A DNA stretch of 15,470 nt from positions 1-15,470 of the forward strand of contig CAYYNQ010000066.1 of NCBI GenBank assembly GCA_964473105.1, written 5' to 3'. This DNA is from CAYYNQ01 sp964473105 (GTDB taxonomy: Bacteria; Sumerlaeota; Sumerlaeia; MVZB01). A model generated the notes under the pieces. That model was given only the letters and a program-made list of their open reading frames with translations. It searched no databases and was not told the origin of the DNA. The translations under genes were made by a program, and so were the position numbers. Positions 7,643 to 14,348 of this stretch are shown piece by piece. Every line of letters starts with the position of its first letter. Within the stretch, counting starts at the first letter, position 1.

Positions 7643-8991
7643 ACCTGAAATTCCTCCGGCTCCAGCCCGAGGGTTTTCCCAGCCTCAACGGCACGGTTCG
7701 CTGCCAAGACCGCGACCGCGGTCCCGTAACCCACCTCGGCCGGGCAATTGAGCGGTATTCCCAGCCTGATCGCCCCGAAAAAGTTCTCAAGGTGCGGCTG
7801 GTGCGGAGGCTTGGCTAGTTCGACCGGCAACGGCCAACGGCCGGTCTCCTCCGTAACACGGACATCCAGAGCGATATCCCTTGTTCCCGTTCGTTGAAGA
7901 GGTTGTTTTAACTGCCGGAGAAAACCCTTTTTCACCAGGGGATCCCAGGGCGGCGCATGCGCCTCACGGTCGGCCGAATTGCCGCGCTGGGGAACCTCAG
8001 AAATATTGATTGACCCGTTTTCACCCATGAAATTCTCATAAAAACCACCGTGTTTGGTCGTCGTTAATACCTGATAGAATGCCCGTGAAACACCATGGCT
8101 GTTTTCATAATCATAGACAGCCATGACATTGTCGTACCACTCATGATGATGATAGAAGTCGACACCACCTCCCGCCAGGACCGATCGCGGATTAACATCA
8201 AATACCCAGCTGTACAGATCAACCTGATGTGAACCGAGATCCACCATAGGCCCACCCCCGTATTTCCGGTACCATCGCCAGTTGCGAAACTGTGACATGG
8301 ATTCATAGCCGTAACTCTCGAGGGTTGACTGATCAATGACATATTTCTTCGGCCATCCCAGGTCATCCCTCTTCGACCGGTTCCATTGCGCGTAAGCATG
8401 CGTGACACGACCCAGGAGATTCTCCTCGTGAATCAGACGGTCAATCGCATGGATATATCGGGGGTTACTCCTGCGCTGATGACCGATCTGGAGAAGTCTG
8501 CCGGTCCGCCTTGCAGCCATGACCATTTCCCGGGCCTTTTCGAGAGAGTTCGACATCTCCTTCTCACAATAGACATGCAGTCCAGCCTCAAGACAGGCAA
8601 TAGTTTGTTCTGCATGCATCCAGTCGGGAGAGGCCACAAGAATAGCGTCGAGGTCTTCTTCCTCGGCAAGAAGTTCCCTGTAATCTTCGTAAATATTCAC
8701 GACATGGCCATATTTTTTCAGGAGACGGCGTGCGTATCGTTTGCTATAGGACCAAATATCGCAAACGGCCCTGAACCGGACCCCGGGAATCCTCAGGGCT
8801 GCATCAATCAGCACGCGTCCCTGCTCACCTGCGCCGATCAGTGCGACGTTAAGTTGCTGCACATCCGGCTGGACAGCCCGAGTCAGCCCTGCACGGGACA
8901 GGGCCAAAGTAGCACCCACCGCCGCGGTTCCCTTGAGAAACGCCCGACGGTCGATCGCCTGTGGGTCTTTCGACTTATCTTGTGCACTCAA
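7639..8991 (-). CDS. Tat-exported Gfo/Idh/MocA family oxidoreductase
   Basis: A 450-residue protein beginning with a twin-arginine signal (DRRAFLKG, residues 14-21, then an Ala/Gly/Leu-rich segment) and no lipobox, so a soluble periplasmic enzyme is predicted. The NAD(P)-binding fold shows GAGEQG (53-58). The usual EKP is EKE here (143-145), keeping the catalytic-type Lys144. GPMVDLGSHQVDLYSW (about 248-263) has the Asp and His expected in the active site. Such enzymes oxidise sugars or cyclitols. It is the first gene of the region B series, about 110 bases after a putative start of transcription, and overlaps the multiheme cytochrome gene by four bases, suggesting its electrons go to that cytochrome. 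The start is TTG at 8991: it is the only plausible start after an in-frame TGA at 9007 that keeps the Tat signal. The ribosome site there is weak. Confidence 0.92.
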   Translation of the reverse strand: MSAQDKSKDPQAIDRRAFLKGTAAVGATLALSRAGLTRAVQPDVQQLNVALIGAGEQGRVLIDAALRIPGVRFRAVCDIWSYSKRYARRLLKKYGHVVNIYEDYRELLAEEEDLDAILVASPDWMHAEQTIACLEAGLHVYCEKEMSNSLEKAREMVMAARRTGRLLQIGHQRRSNPRYIHAIDRLIHEENLLGRVTHAYAQWNRSKRDDLGWPKKYVIDQSTLESYGYESMSQFRNWRWYRKYGGGPMVDLGSHQVDLYSWVFDVNPRSVLAGGGVDFYHHHEWYDNVMAVYDYENSHGVSRAFYQVLTTTKHGGFYENFMGENGSINISEVPQRGNSADREAHAPPWDPLVKKGFLRQLKQPLQRTGTRDIALDVRVTEETGRWPLPVELAKPPHQPHLENFFGAIRLGIPLNCPAEVGYGTAVAVLAANRAVEAGKTLGLEPEEFQV

Positions 8992-9055
8992 CAGCAGGAC
9001 CCCCGTTCAATCATTGAAATCGTAACAGGATTTACTCGGGATAAAAGGCTTTTCC

Positions 9056-9093
9056 CGGGCCAACAGAAAAACAAAAAAGCAATATCAGGCCCG
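9056..9093 (-). repeat. Inverted repeat in the presumed 5' leader
   Basis: CGGGCC (9056-9061) and GGCCCG (9088-9093) are perfect GC arms around a 26-base loop that is U-rich in the transcript. It sits between the putative promoter and the TTG start at 8991. The T tract is in the loop, not after the stem, so it is not a standard terminator. It could be a leader structure or chance. Confidence 0.25.
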
Positions 9094-9107
9094 AAACATC
9101 TGTCTCC

Positions 9108-9136
9108 ATTGCAACCCATCGGGACTAAGCTGTCAA
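9108..9136 (-). promoter_or_regulatory. Putative sigma70-type promoter of the oxidoreductase-cytochrome operon
   Basis: The minus strand has a perfect TTGACA (9131-9136), a 17-base spacer and TGCAAT (9108-9113, four of six consensus bases). Transcription would start near 9101, giving a leader of about 110 bases before the oxidoreductase at 8991. It is the only wide gap in the central part of the window, which supports the placement. Confidence 0.55.
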
Positions 9137-9229
9137 GCCCGGGACACTGGACCGCGAACCCTTCATGTCTTTGGCATTCATGGGCGATTTTACGGTATGG
9201 TTCACGGATTCCTGAAGCCACAAACGGAA

Positions 9230-9256
9230 GAAAAATCCTGAATGCCCGGGCCATTC
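9230..9256 (-). terminator. Weak terminator-like hairpin after the enolase-superfamily gene
   Basis: In the transcript GAATG and CATTC arms surround a GC-rich seven-base centre (9240-9256), and a run of five U follows four bases later (9231-9235). The stem is short, so termination would be weak; its location 40 bases after the stop of a gene series is appropriate. Confidence 0.3.
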
Positions 9257-9297
9257 GAAACAAGGGAAGTCGGGATGAACCCCACTCAGCTGCCGGG

Positions 9298-10593
9298 TCA
9301 TTGCAGCCCGACCATTTTCCGATAGTGATCGTCAACCTCAAAGATCCCGCCACTTTGGGCATAGAAATCATCGTCCAATGAAAAACATCCGTTCTCTGGG
9401 ATGGTCCATCGGGCGCCGCAACAGGGATGGTAGCTTCGCATCGTATCCCAGTTGGTATAGTTCTGGTCGCCGTTGGTTTCAACCAGCCCCACCTTCATGC
9501 CGGGAAGCGGGGCGATCCGGGCCGCGACATTTTTGTTCCAGTCAACCATGACCGGACTGACCGTCAGGTCCGCACAGAAACAGGAAATATTTCGCTCATG
9601 AGCAATCTTGGCTGCCTTCAGGCTCACACTCAATGTCTTGGCGATTGGTTTCAGGGCAATCGCGCCGTAACCCAGTTCAATCCTCTCCAGTGTTTCCCTA
9701 TCCGAATGGGCACTTTCATCCGCAGCAATCCTTACCGGCAGATCGTGAACCGGATCCAGACAATCCTCCGGAAACGGTTCCTCGAAGATCAGGATACGTT
9801 CCATCGCCCCAATTCGGTCGGCATGATCGAGTAGGCGAAGTAGGCATTCCCGGCTCTCATAACGCCCGTTGGCATCAAGATAGTAACAGATCCTGCCGCA
9901 TTCCGTGTAAGGTGTGGTATAGTTCCTGGCCAGATCGTGGATTTCGGAAAGTCTCCGCTTGTCCCACTCCAGCATTTTTTCCTGGTCGCCGTCTCTATCG
10001 GGATCGGACCCGACCTTGATCTTGAGAAGACAGGCTCCCGCCTCGATAATTTCCTTCAACTGACCTGACGATACGGCATATGTGATCAGGGGGACAGAAA
10101 CCAGCTTTTCGTGTCGATATGGCAGCGCACTGCGGAAATCGGCGGGTACCATTTCGAGGAAATCCGTGATCCTGTTCTCGCGGGAATAAAGAAGCCAGGC
10201 CGCATTGTCGACGGCAACCAATGAGTTGAGTGCGAATGTCAGACGCAATCCAGGGTTCCGTGTAATTTTTTTTCCAAACTTGTATGTTACGGGAATCAGC
10301 TGTTCGATAAGGTCGAGCGGTGTATTCCAGTTGAGTCCCTCCGCATGTCTCAAGGCAAATCCGGTCATCAGGAACATCTCACTGTTCCCGACACTCTGGG
10401 GTCGGCTGGTAAATATCCCCCCATCCGACCAAAGAATACTCTGCCCCCCTAGACCCACGCCGTGTTTTCCAGCCTCGTCCTCCATCATCGCGACAACCTG
10501 CCACATTTCACTGATATAGCCTCCCTTGAATCCAAATGGATTGAGGAAGGGCTCACGTTCATATTCACAGCTGGTTCGGGTAACGATCGGCAT
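9298..10593 (-). CDS. Enolase-superfamily enzyme (MLE / dipeptide epimerase-like subgroup)
   Basis: The 431-residue protein carries the active-site pattern of the mandelate racemase/muconate lactonizing enzyme superfamily: KIK on the second barrel strand (K191, K193), metal ligands in YLDANG (D240), FEEPFPED (E271/E272) and ADES (D292/E293), and a later Lys in ALKPIAKT (K315). The KxK plus late Lys pattern is that of the muconate-lactonizing or Ala-Glu epimerase subgroup, whose members abstract a proton next to a carboxylate. The substrate cannot be read from sequence; with a Gfo/Idh dehydrogenase 31 bases upstream, a sugar acid is the likeliest guess. No signal peptide, so cytoplasmic. The C-terminal third is Cys-rich (CFCAD, PCCGA). 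Start ATG at 10593 has only a weak ribosome site. Last gene of region A. Confidence 0.88.
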   Translation of the reverse strand: MPIVTRTSCEYEREPFLNPFGFKGGYISEMWQVVAMMEDEAGKHGVGLGGQSILWSDGGIFTSRPQSVGNSEMFLMTGFALRHAEGLNWNTPLDLIEQLIPVTYKFGKKITRNPGLRLTFALNSLVAVDNAAWLLYSRENRITDFLEMVPADFRSALPYRHEKLVSVPLITYAVSSGQLKEIIEAGACLLKIKVGSDPDRDGDQEKMLEWDKRRLSEIHDLARNYTTPYTECGRICYYLDANGRYESRECLLRLLDHADRIGAMERILIFEEPFPEDCLDPVHDLPVRIAADESAHSDRETLERIELGYGAIALKPIAKTLSVSLKAAKIAHERNISCFCADLTVSPVMVDWNKNVAARIAPLPGMKVGLVETNGDQNYTNWDTMRSYHPCCGARWTIPENGCFSLDDDFYAQSGGIFEVDDHYRKMVGLQ

Positions 10594-10624
10594 TTAATTT
10601 ATCCGCTATTCTTTACAAGGTGCA

Positions 10625-11758
10625 CTATGCTGAGAAAAATTCCCCTGCTTCATCCAGATCCAGGGGCAACCCGACCTCCCTGCCCGTCGCGGCAGAGATC
10701 TGCGCGGCCCATCCAAGTTCAGCGATATGTGACGAATTGGCGAAGCTGAGAAAGGACTGTTTTTCCGTCTGGATGCAGTCAAGGAAGTGTCCGACACATG
10801 CTCCGGTCTGGTGCTCAACAACATTCCCGCTGTCGGGCGTAGTCGTGTCATCGGGCCAGACAAGTTCCTCCACTTCATCATCCCTGCAGCGCCGCCTGTC
10901 CAGCGGAAATATCCATTTTCCCGAGGCGACCTGATCGGACCAGTAGCGTATCTTATGAGTCCGTTCCTGCTGGGAATCAAAGACGAATCCACCCGCGCTT
11001 CCCGACACATTGTGATAGGCATCGTAACCATTGGATACATCAATATTTCCGAAACATAAACCGGTCGCCCCATTTCCAAACCGGACGAGGACGTTCCAGG
11101 TGGTTGCCGCCTCAAAATCCCTGACCTTGGCATCCTGGCTGGTCGCGAAGACCCCAACCGGTCTCGACTGCGATTCCATCATGTTGACCATGGCAAACAG
11201 GGAGTGAATGATCCCCATACCGAGGGCATCACCCATAATTGACTGCCTTAACTTCCAAGACTTATTTCCAGTAATATTAACGGGATGGCGATAATTGACC
11301 TGCACCTGTGTGATCTCGCCGAAATGGCCATCCGCCACCATCTGTCGAAGGTGTCCTTCCATTGAGTCGAAGGCCATGATGTAGTCGACAAAAGTCACCA
11401 GGCCGGGATTGGCCCGATCCAGTTCGATTTGTTCAATAAATTCCGCAAACGTGGTTGCGCATGGTTTTTCGCAAAACACATGTTTTCGCGCCCTCAGCGC
11501 CGCGATCGCCTGCTGTCCGTGAAGACTGTTCGGACTCGCGATACAGACCGCATCGATTCCGGGATTCCCGATAATGCTCGCATAGTCACTCGTAAAAAGA
11601 TCTTTCGACAGGCCGAGTTCAGAGAGCACCTCTCCGGCACGTTCAGCACTGGTCTGGTGAAGGGCCGCGATCTCAACATCATCCCTGTCGAGGAACCGTT
11701 TCATCAGCTCCTTTCCCATCCAGCCCGCACCGACAAATCCGATCTTTATCTTTTCCAC
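10625..11758 (-). CDS. Cytoplasmic Gfo/Idh/MocA family oxidoreductase
   Basis: A 377-residue NAD(P)-dependent oxidoreductase without export signal. The Rossmann motif is GAGWMG (10-15), the EKP motif is complete (97-99), and GDALGMGIIH (176-185) provides the active-site His. It should oxidise or reduce a sugar, polyol or sugar acid inside the cell. It begins with GTG at 11758, supported by AAGGAAAG eight bases upstream. It follows the Nramp-related transporter by 44 bases and precedes the enolase-superfamily gene by 31 bases, so the two enzymes probably act in one pathway. It is clearly different from the two exported Gfo/Idh proteins in this window, so it is not a recent duplicate of either. 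Confidence 0.93.
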   Translation of the reverse strand: MEKIKIGFVGAGWMGKELMKRFLDRDDVEIAALHQTSAERAGEVLSELGLSKDLFTSDYASIIGNPGIDAVCIASPNSLHGQQAIAALRARKHVFCEKPCATTFAEFIEQIELDRANPGLVTFVDYIMAFDSMEGHLRQMVADGHFGEITQVQVNYRHPVNITGNKSWKLRQSIMGDALGMGIIHSLFAMVNMMESQSRPVGVFATSQDAKVRDFEAATTWNVLVRFGNGATGLCFGNIDVSNGYDAYHNVSGSAGGFVFDSQQERTHKIRYWSDQVASGKWIFPLDRRRCRDDEVEELVWPDDTTTPDSGNVVEHQTGACVGHFLDCIQTEKQSFLSFANSSHIAELGWAAQISAATGREVGLPLDLDEAGEFFSA

Positions 11759-11766
11759 TTGGGTAT

Positions 11767-11774
11767 CTTTCCTT
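11767..11774 (-). promoter_or_regulatory. Ribosome binding site supporting the GTG start at 11758
   Basis: The minus strand reads AAGGAAAG eight bases before the GTG. There is no nearby in-frame ATG that would keep the Rossmann strand, so this site decides the start. Confidence 0.6.
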
Positions 11775-11802
11775 TTAGATAATTCGCCCTATATTAATCG
11801 GA

Positions 11803-13026
11803 TCAGGAAAATATTTTCCCCCAAAGGTTTTGCATGGTTCCCCATCCCTTGTAGAGCAGGAACAACAATCCAACGCTTCCCATGAGATTAAGGAATATAC
11901 CATTTCGTTGATCACCCATGACACTTCGATTATTGGCTATGAATAGCAGCAAAATCGCACAGATGGGCACGGCAAGCAGTGTTGAGGCCTGTGCGATGAT
12001 AATCGAGGGGACGGGTTTCGCGTTCATGAATAGAGCCAAAATGGCAACCCCTGAACCGACCACCATTGCAAGGGTTGTGCATAACTTCACCGGTCTCCCG
12101 TCCAGTCGGGCATCCAATCCCAGTCCATCGGCCAGAAGGCCGCCGCCAATCAGGGCATTGACGACAAACGAGGAAAATGCGGCCGCAAAAAGTCCTAGAC
12201 AAAAAATGATTTTGGAAAATATTCCAAAGAGGGATTCAAACAAACCGGCCAGGTCCGCTGCGGAATTCAATTCAATCCCCGGTTGTTCGCGAAACGCACC
12301 CGCCGCCCCGCAAAGAATAACGACATTGATAATACAGAGAACAGATACCCCAAAGATTGCATCCTTTTTTATCTTTGCCGAGTCGGCTCCTTTCCACCGC
12401 TTCTCCTTTACCAGGTGTGCCTGGTAAAGGGCAGCAACGACCGAGAAATTTGTTGCCAGCATCGCCGTGGCAATCCCCAGCGAGTTCTCGGGCAAGCTGG
12501 GGACAAATCCCCTGAAAAATCCCCCCGGATCAATCCCGGTGGTTATAAGGTTTGCAATGAAGGCCAGCACGATGATCCCAACCAGGACCTTCATCCCCTT
12601 TTCCAGCTTATGGTAAAGGTTTCCCAATGCGAAAAAACCGGTGATGGTGATCACCGTGACAATGACCGGCCACCAGATATCATCAATGCCGGTCACCCCT
12701 TCCAGGGCCGTCGCCACACCCAGATTATTTCCAAATTGAAATCCTGCAGCAACGAGAAAACATGATATCCCGGTCAGGACGGCGACAGGACGACCATAAA
12801 GTTCAGCGGCAAGTTGAAGAATCGAACGGTCGGACTGGCAACCCACCCGCGCCGCCATCAGCAGATAACTGACCATTAGGAATGCGGAAATAACAAGCAG
12901 CCAGATCAGGTGATAACCAAAGTGCCCGCCGGCCTTGTTGGCGGTGATGATGCTGCCCGGACCAATCACCACCGAGACCGTGATCAGGCCCGGGCCTAAT
13001 GACTTGGACCAATGCCCTCTCTTCAT
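11803..13026 (-). CDS. Nramp-related transporter with altered metal-binding motifs
   Basis: The 407-residue polytopic protein has about eleven hydrophobic helices and the Nramp family's general layout (SKSLGPGLI at the N-terminus, a helix-breaking motif in helix 1, GNNLGVATALEG after helix 3). The motifs that hold Mn or Fe in classical members are changed: helix 1 has GPGS (22-25) in place of DPGN, and helix 6 has ATN (191-193) where MPH is expected. It therefore probably does not carry Mn/Fe in the usual way and may move another ion or a small solute. The family divides into metal, magnesium-type and less understood branches; the sequence places it outside the first. The ATG at 13026 has GGTGA six bases upstream and is 13 bases after the stop of the DUF6807 gene. 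In a sugar-utilisation cluster it could be the uptake system. Confidence 0.85.
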   Translation of the reverse strand: MKRGHWSKSLGPGLITVSVVIGPGSIITANKAGGHFGYHLIWLLVISAFLMVSYLLMAARVGCQSDRSILQLAAELYGRPVAVLTGISCFLVAAGFQFGNNLGVATALEGVTGIDDIWWPVIVTVITITGFFALGNLYHKLEKGMKVLVGIIVLAFIANLITTGIDPGGFFRGFVPSLPENSLGIATAMLATNFSVVAALYQAHLVKEKRWKGADSAKIKKDAIFGVSVLCIINVVILCGAAGAFREQPGIELNSAADLAGLFESLFGIFSKIIFCLGLFAAAFSSFVVNALIGGGLLADGLGLDARLDGRPVKLCTTLAMVVGSGVAILALFMNAKPVPSIIIAQASTLLAVPICAILLLFIANNRSVMGDQRNGIFLNLMGSVGLLFLLYKGWGTMQNLWGKIFS

Positions 13027-13039
13027 GATTTGTCACCGA

Positions 13040-14314
13040 TCAATTGAACTGCTCCACGATGAAAGTCTCGGGAGGATTGGAGAAATCATTCCATAACCGG
13101 TCGGCGATGGCCGCATCGGTCTTGCCATTGTGGACAAGGTAGCGATAGTTCAAGACATGATCTTTACCCGGAACGATCTCCCAGTCACCGAGAAATTCCG
13201 CGACAAAACTGAAATAGGGAATCGTGTCGTTCGCCCGAATAGGCTCCGGGTGGCGAAAGTTGCCGGAATGGCTCATGACGGTCAGGCCCGACCATGCATC
13301 ATCGGTCAGCCCGCACATGCCCACCCAGCGAACGCGCGTATGATTGGCCTCAAGACGGGTTTTACCCTCCGAGGTGACCATTTCACATCTTTCATTGAAC
13401 CAGTTTGCATGGCCCCGTATGGCCATGCCACCCCAGGGATGCTCATTGAATTTGATCGGGCTGGGACCTGCACAAGCGAGCGTGATTCCCAGGTCAAACA
13501 CCCAGTATCCCGCCTCACTCCCGCCGATGTTCCATGCACGGACATCCCAGGTTTCATCCAATGCCACCTTCTCCCCTTCCGGCGCCTTCAGATCAACCTG
13601 CTCATGGTGCACCCTGAATCCCCCGAACACCGGCCCGGTGACAATTCCCTCCAATTCCCTGAAGCGAACTTTTGCATCGCCCAGTTTCATGTGCCAGAAA
13701 TTGGGATTGCGCCCCTCAAAACTTGTGTTGAAATTTGAATACCAGACCCCAAGCTGATGTAGGTAATCCTGTGCCCGATCGGTCACGACCTGTCCCGATG
13801 GTGACCAGACAGGGTGGATAAAGCCACTTCGCTGATAATGGGGGTCCGCACCCTCGGGAAGCGGGGCGATCGCCATCTGATAACGCAGGATCCTCGATTC
13901 GCCCGACAGAATATCGAGATGGCCACCGATTTCCTGTACATGAACGACATTCTCATCGCTGGTTCCATTAGCTGCACCCTCCCCAAGCACATACCTTCTC
14001 TCAGTATCGACCGGGGTTGACCCCTCCATGATCCACCAGAGGATCGGCTGCCCGCCGCCATCGATCTGGATGGGAACCCGAATGTTCCCGCTTTCCCTGA
14101 CTTCCCATAGAGAGATTTCCCCGGGCAAATCCTCAATCCCGTCCAGGGAAATCGAGACAGGCGTGTCGATCCTGTCATAATTCCCGGAATTCACCGTGAT
14201 CTTCAGCGAGAACTTTGGCCTGATGCCCGGCAGATAGGCACACGAGGCCAGGAATATAATTGTGAACACGGGAACAATGATAAACCTCATCATGTTCATC
14301 GCACTCCATATCAT
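13040..14314 (-). CDS. DUF6807 ('PmoA' family, PF14100) lipoprotein
   Basis: A 424-residue predicted lipoprotein: hydrophobic helix 10-23 and lipobox LASC with Cys25. The body fits the DUF6807 family, with an N-terminal beta domain and a central segment GFIHPVWSPSGQVVTDRAQDYLHQLGVWY (about 164-192, cited in parts) corresponding to the family's HP...DHxHHRGLW signature; here HHRG is reduced to HQLG. The old name 'methane oxygenase PmoA' is misleading: nothing links it to particulate methane monooxygenase. The biochemical role is not established; its frequent company is sugar-metabolism genes. Start ATG at 14314 has a GGGAGGG-like ribosome site ten bases upstream; Met codons at 14299, 14293 and 14290 are alternatives. 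It lies 34 bases after the hydrolase gene and 13 bases before the transporter gene. Confidence 0.82.
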   Translation of the reverse strand: MIWSAMNMMRFIIVPVFTIIFLASCAYLPGIRPKFSLKITVNSGNYDRIDTPVSISLDGIEDLPGEISLWEVRESGNIRVPIQIDGGGQPILWWIMEGSTPVDTERRYVLGEGAANGTSDENVVHVQEIGGHLDILSGESRILRYQMAIAPLPEGADPHYQRSGFIHPVWSPSGQVVTDRAQDYLHQLGVWYSNFNTSFEGRNPNFWHMKLGDAKVRFRELEGIVTGPVFGGFRVHHEQVDLKAPEGEKVALDETWDVRAWNIGGSEAGYWVFDLGITLACAGPSPIKFNEHPWGGMAIRGHANWFNERCEMVTSEGKTRLEANHTRVRWVGMCGLTDDAWSGLTVMSHSGNFRHPEPIRANDTIPYFSFVAEFLGDWEIVPGKDHVLNYRYLVHNGKTDAAIADRLWNDFSNPPETFIVEQFN

Positions 14315-14324
14315 GATACAAATA

Positions 14325-14332
14325 CCCTCCCT
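14325..14332 (-). promoter_or_regulatory. Ribosome binding site of the DUF6807 lipoprotein gene
   Basis: The minus strand reads AGGGAGGG ten bases before the ATG at 14314, supporting that start over the three Met codons inside the signal peptide. Confidence 0.55.
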
Positions 14333-14348
14333 GACATTTTTCCTAAAG

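Larger units (their letters stand above)
8992..9297 (-). other. Noncoding gap between two operon-like series
   Basis: No convincing gene. It holds a promoter-like pair (9108-9136), an inverted repeat in the presumed leader (9056-9093), and a weak terminator-like hairpin after the enolase-superfamily gene (9230-9256). A 164-codon frame crossing it on the minus strand (8988-9482) overlaps the end of the enolase gene, has no family resemblance and is judged noncoding. Confidence 0.7.

Noticed and set aside
8386..9381. 331-codon plus-strand open frame
   Set aside because: It lies antisense across the start of the Tat oxidoreductase gene, the promoter gap and the end of the enolase gene. The translation has no family motif and both overlapped genes are strongly supported.
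8988..9482. 164-codon minus-strand frame between the enolase and oxidoreductase genes
   Set aside because: Overlaps the enolase C-terminus in another frame, crosses the best promoter in the window, and shows no domain or signal.
13040..14314. Reading the 'PmoA' family name as methane monooxygenase
   Set aside because: The protein is a beta-rich lipoprotein of DUF6807 without the membrane helices or metal ligands of particulate methane monooxygenase.
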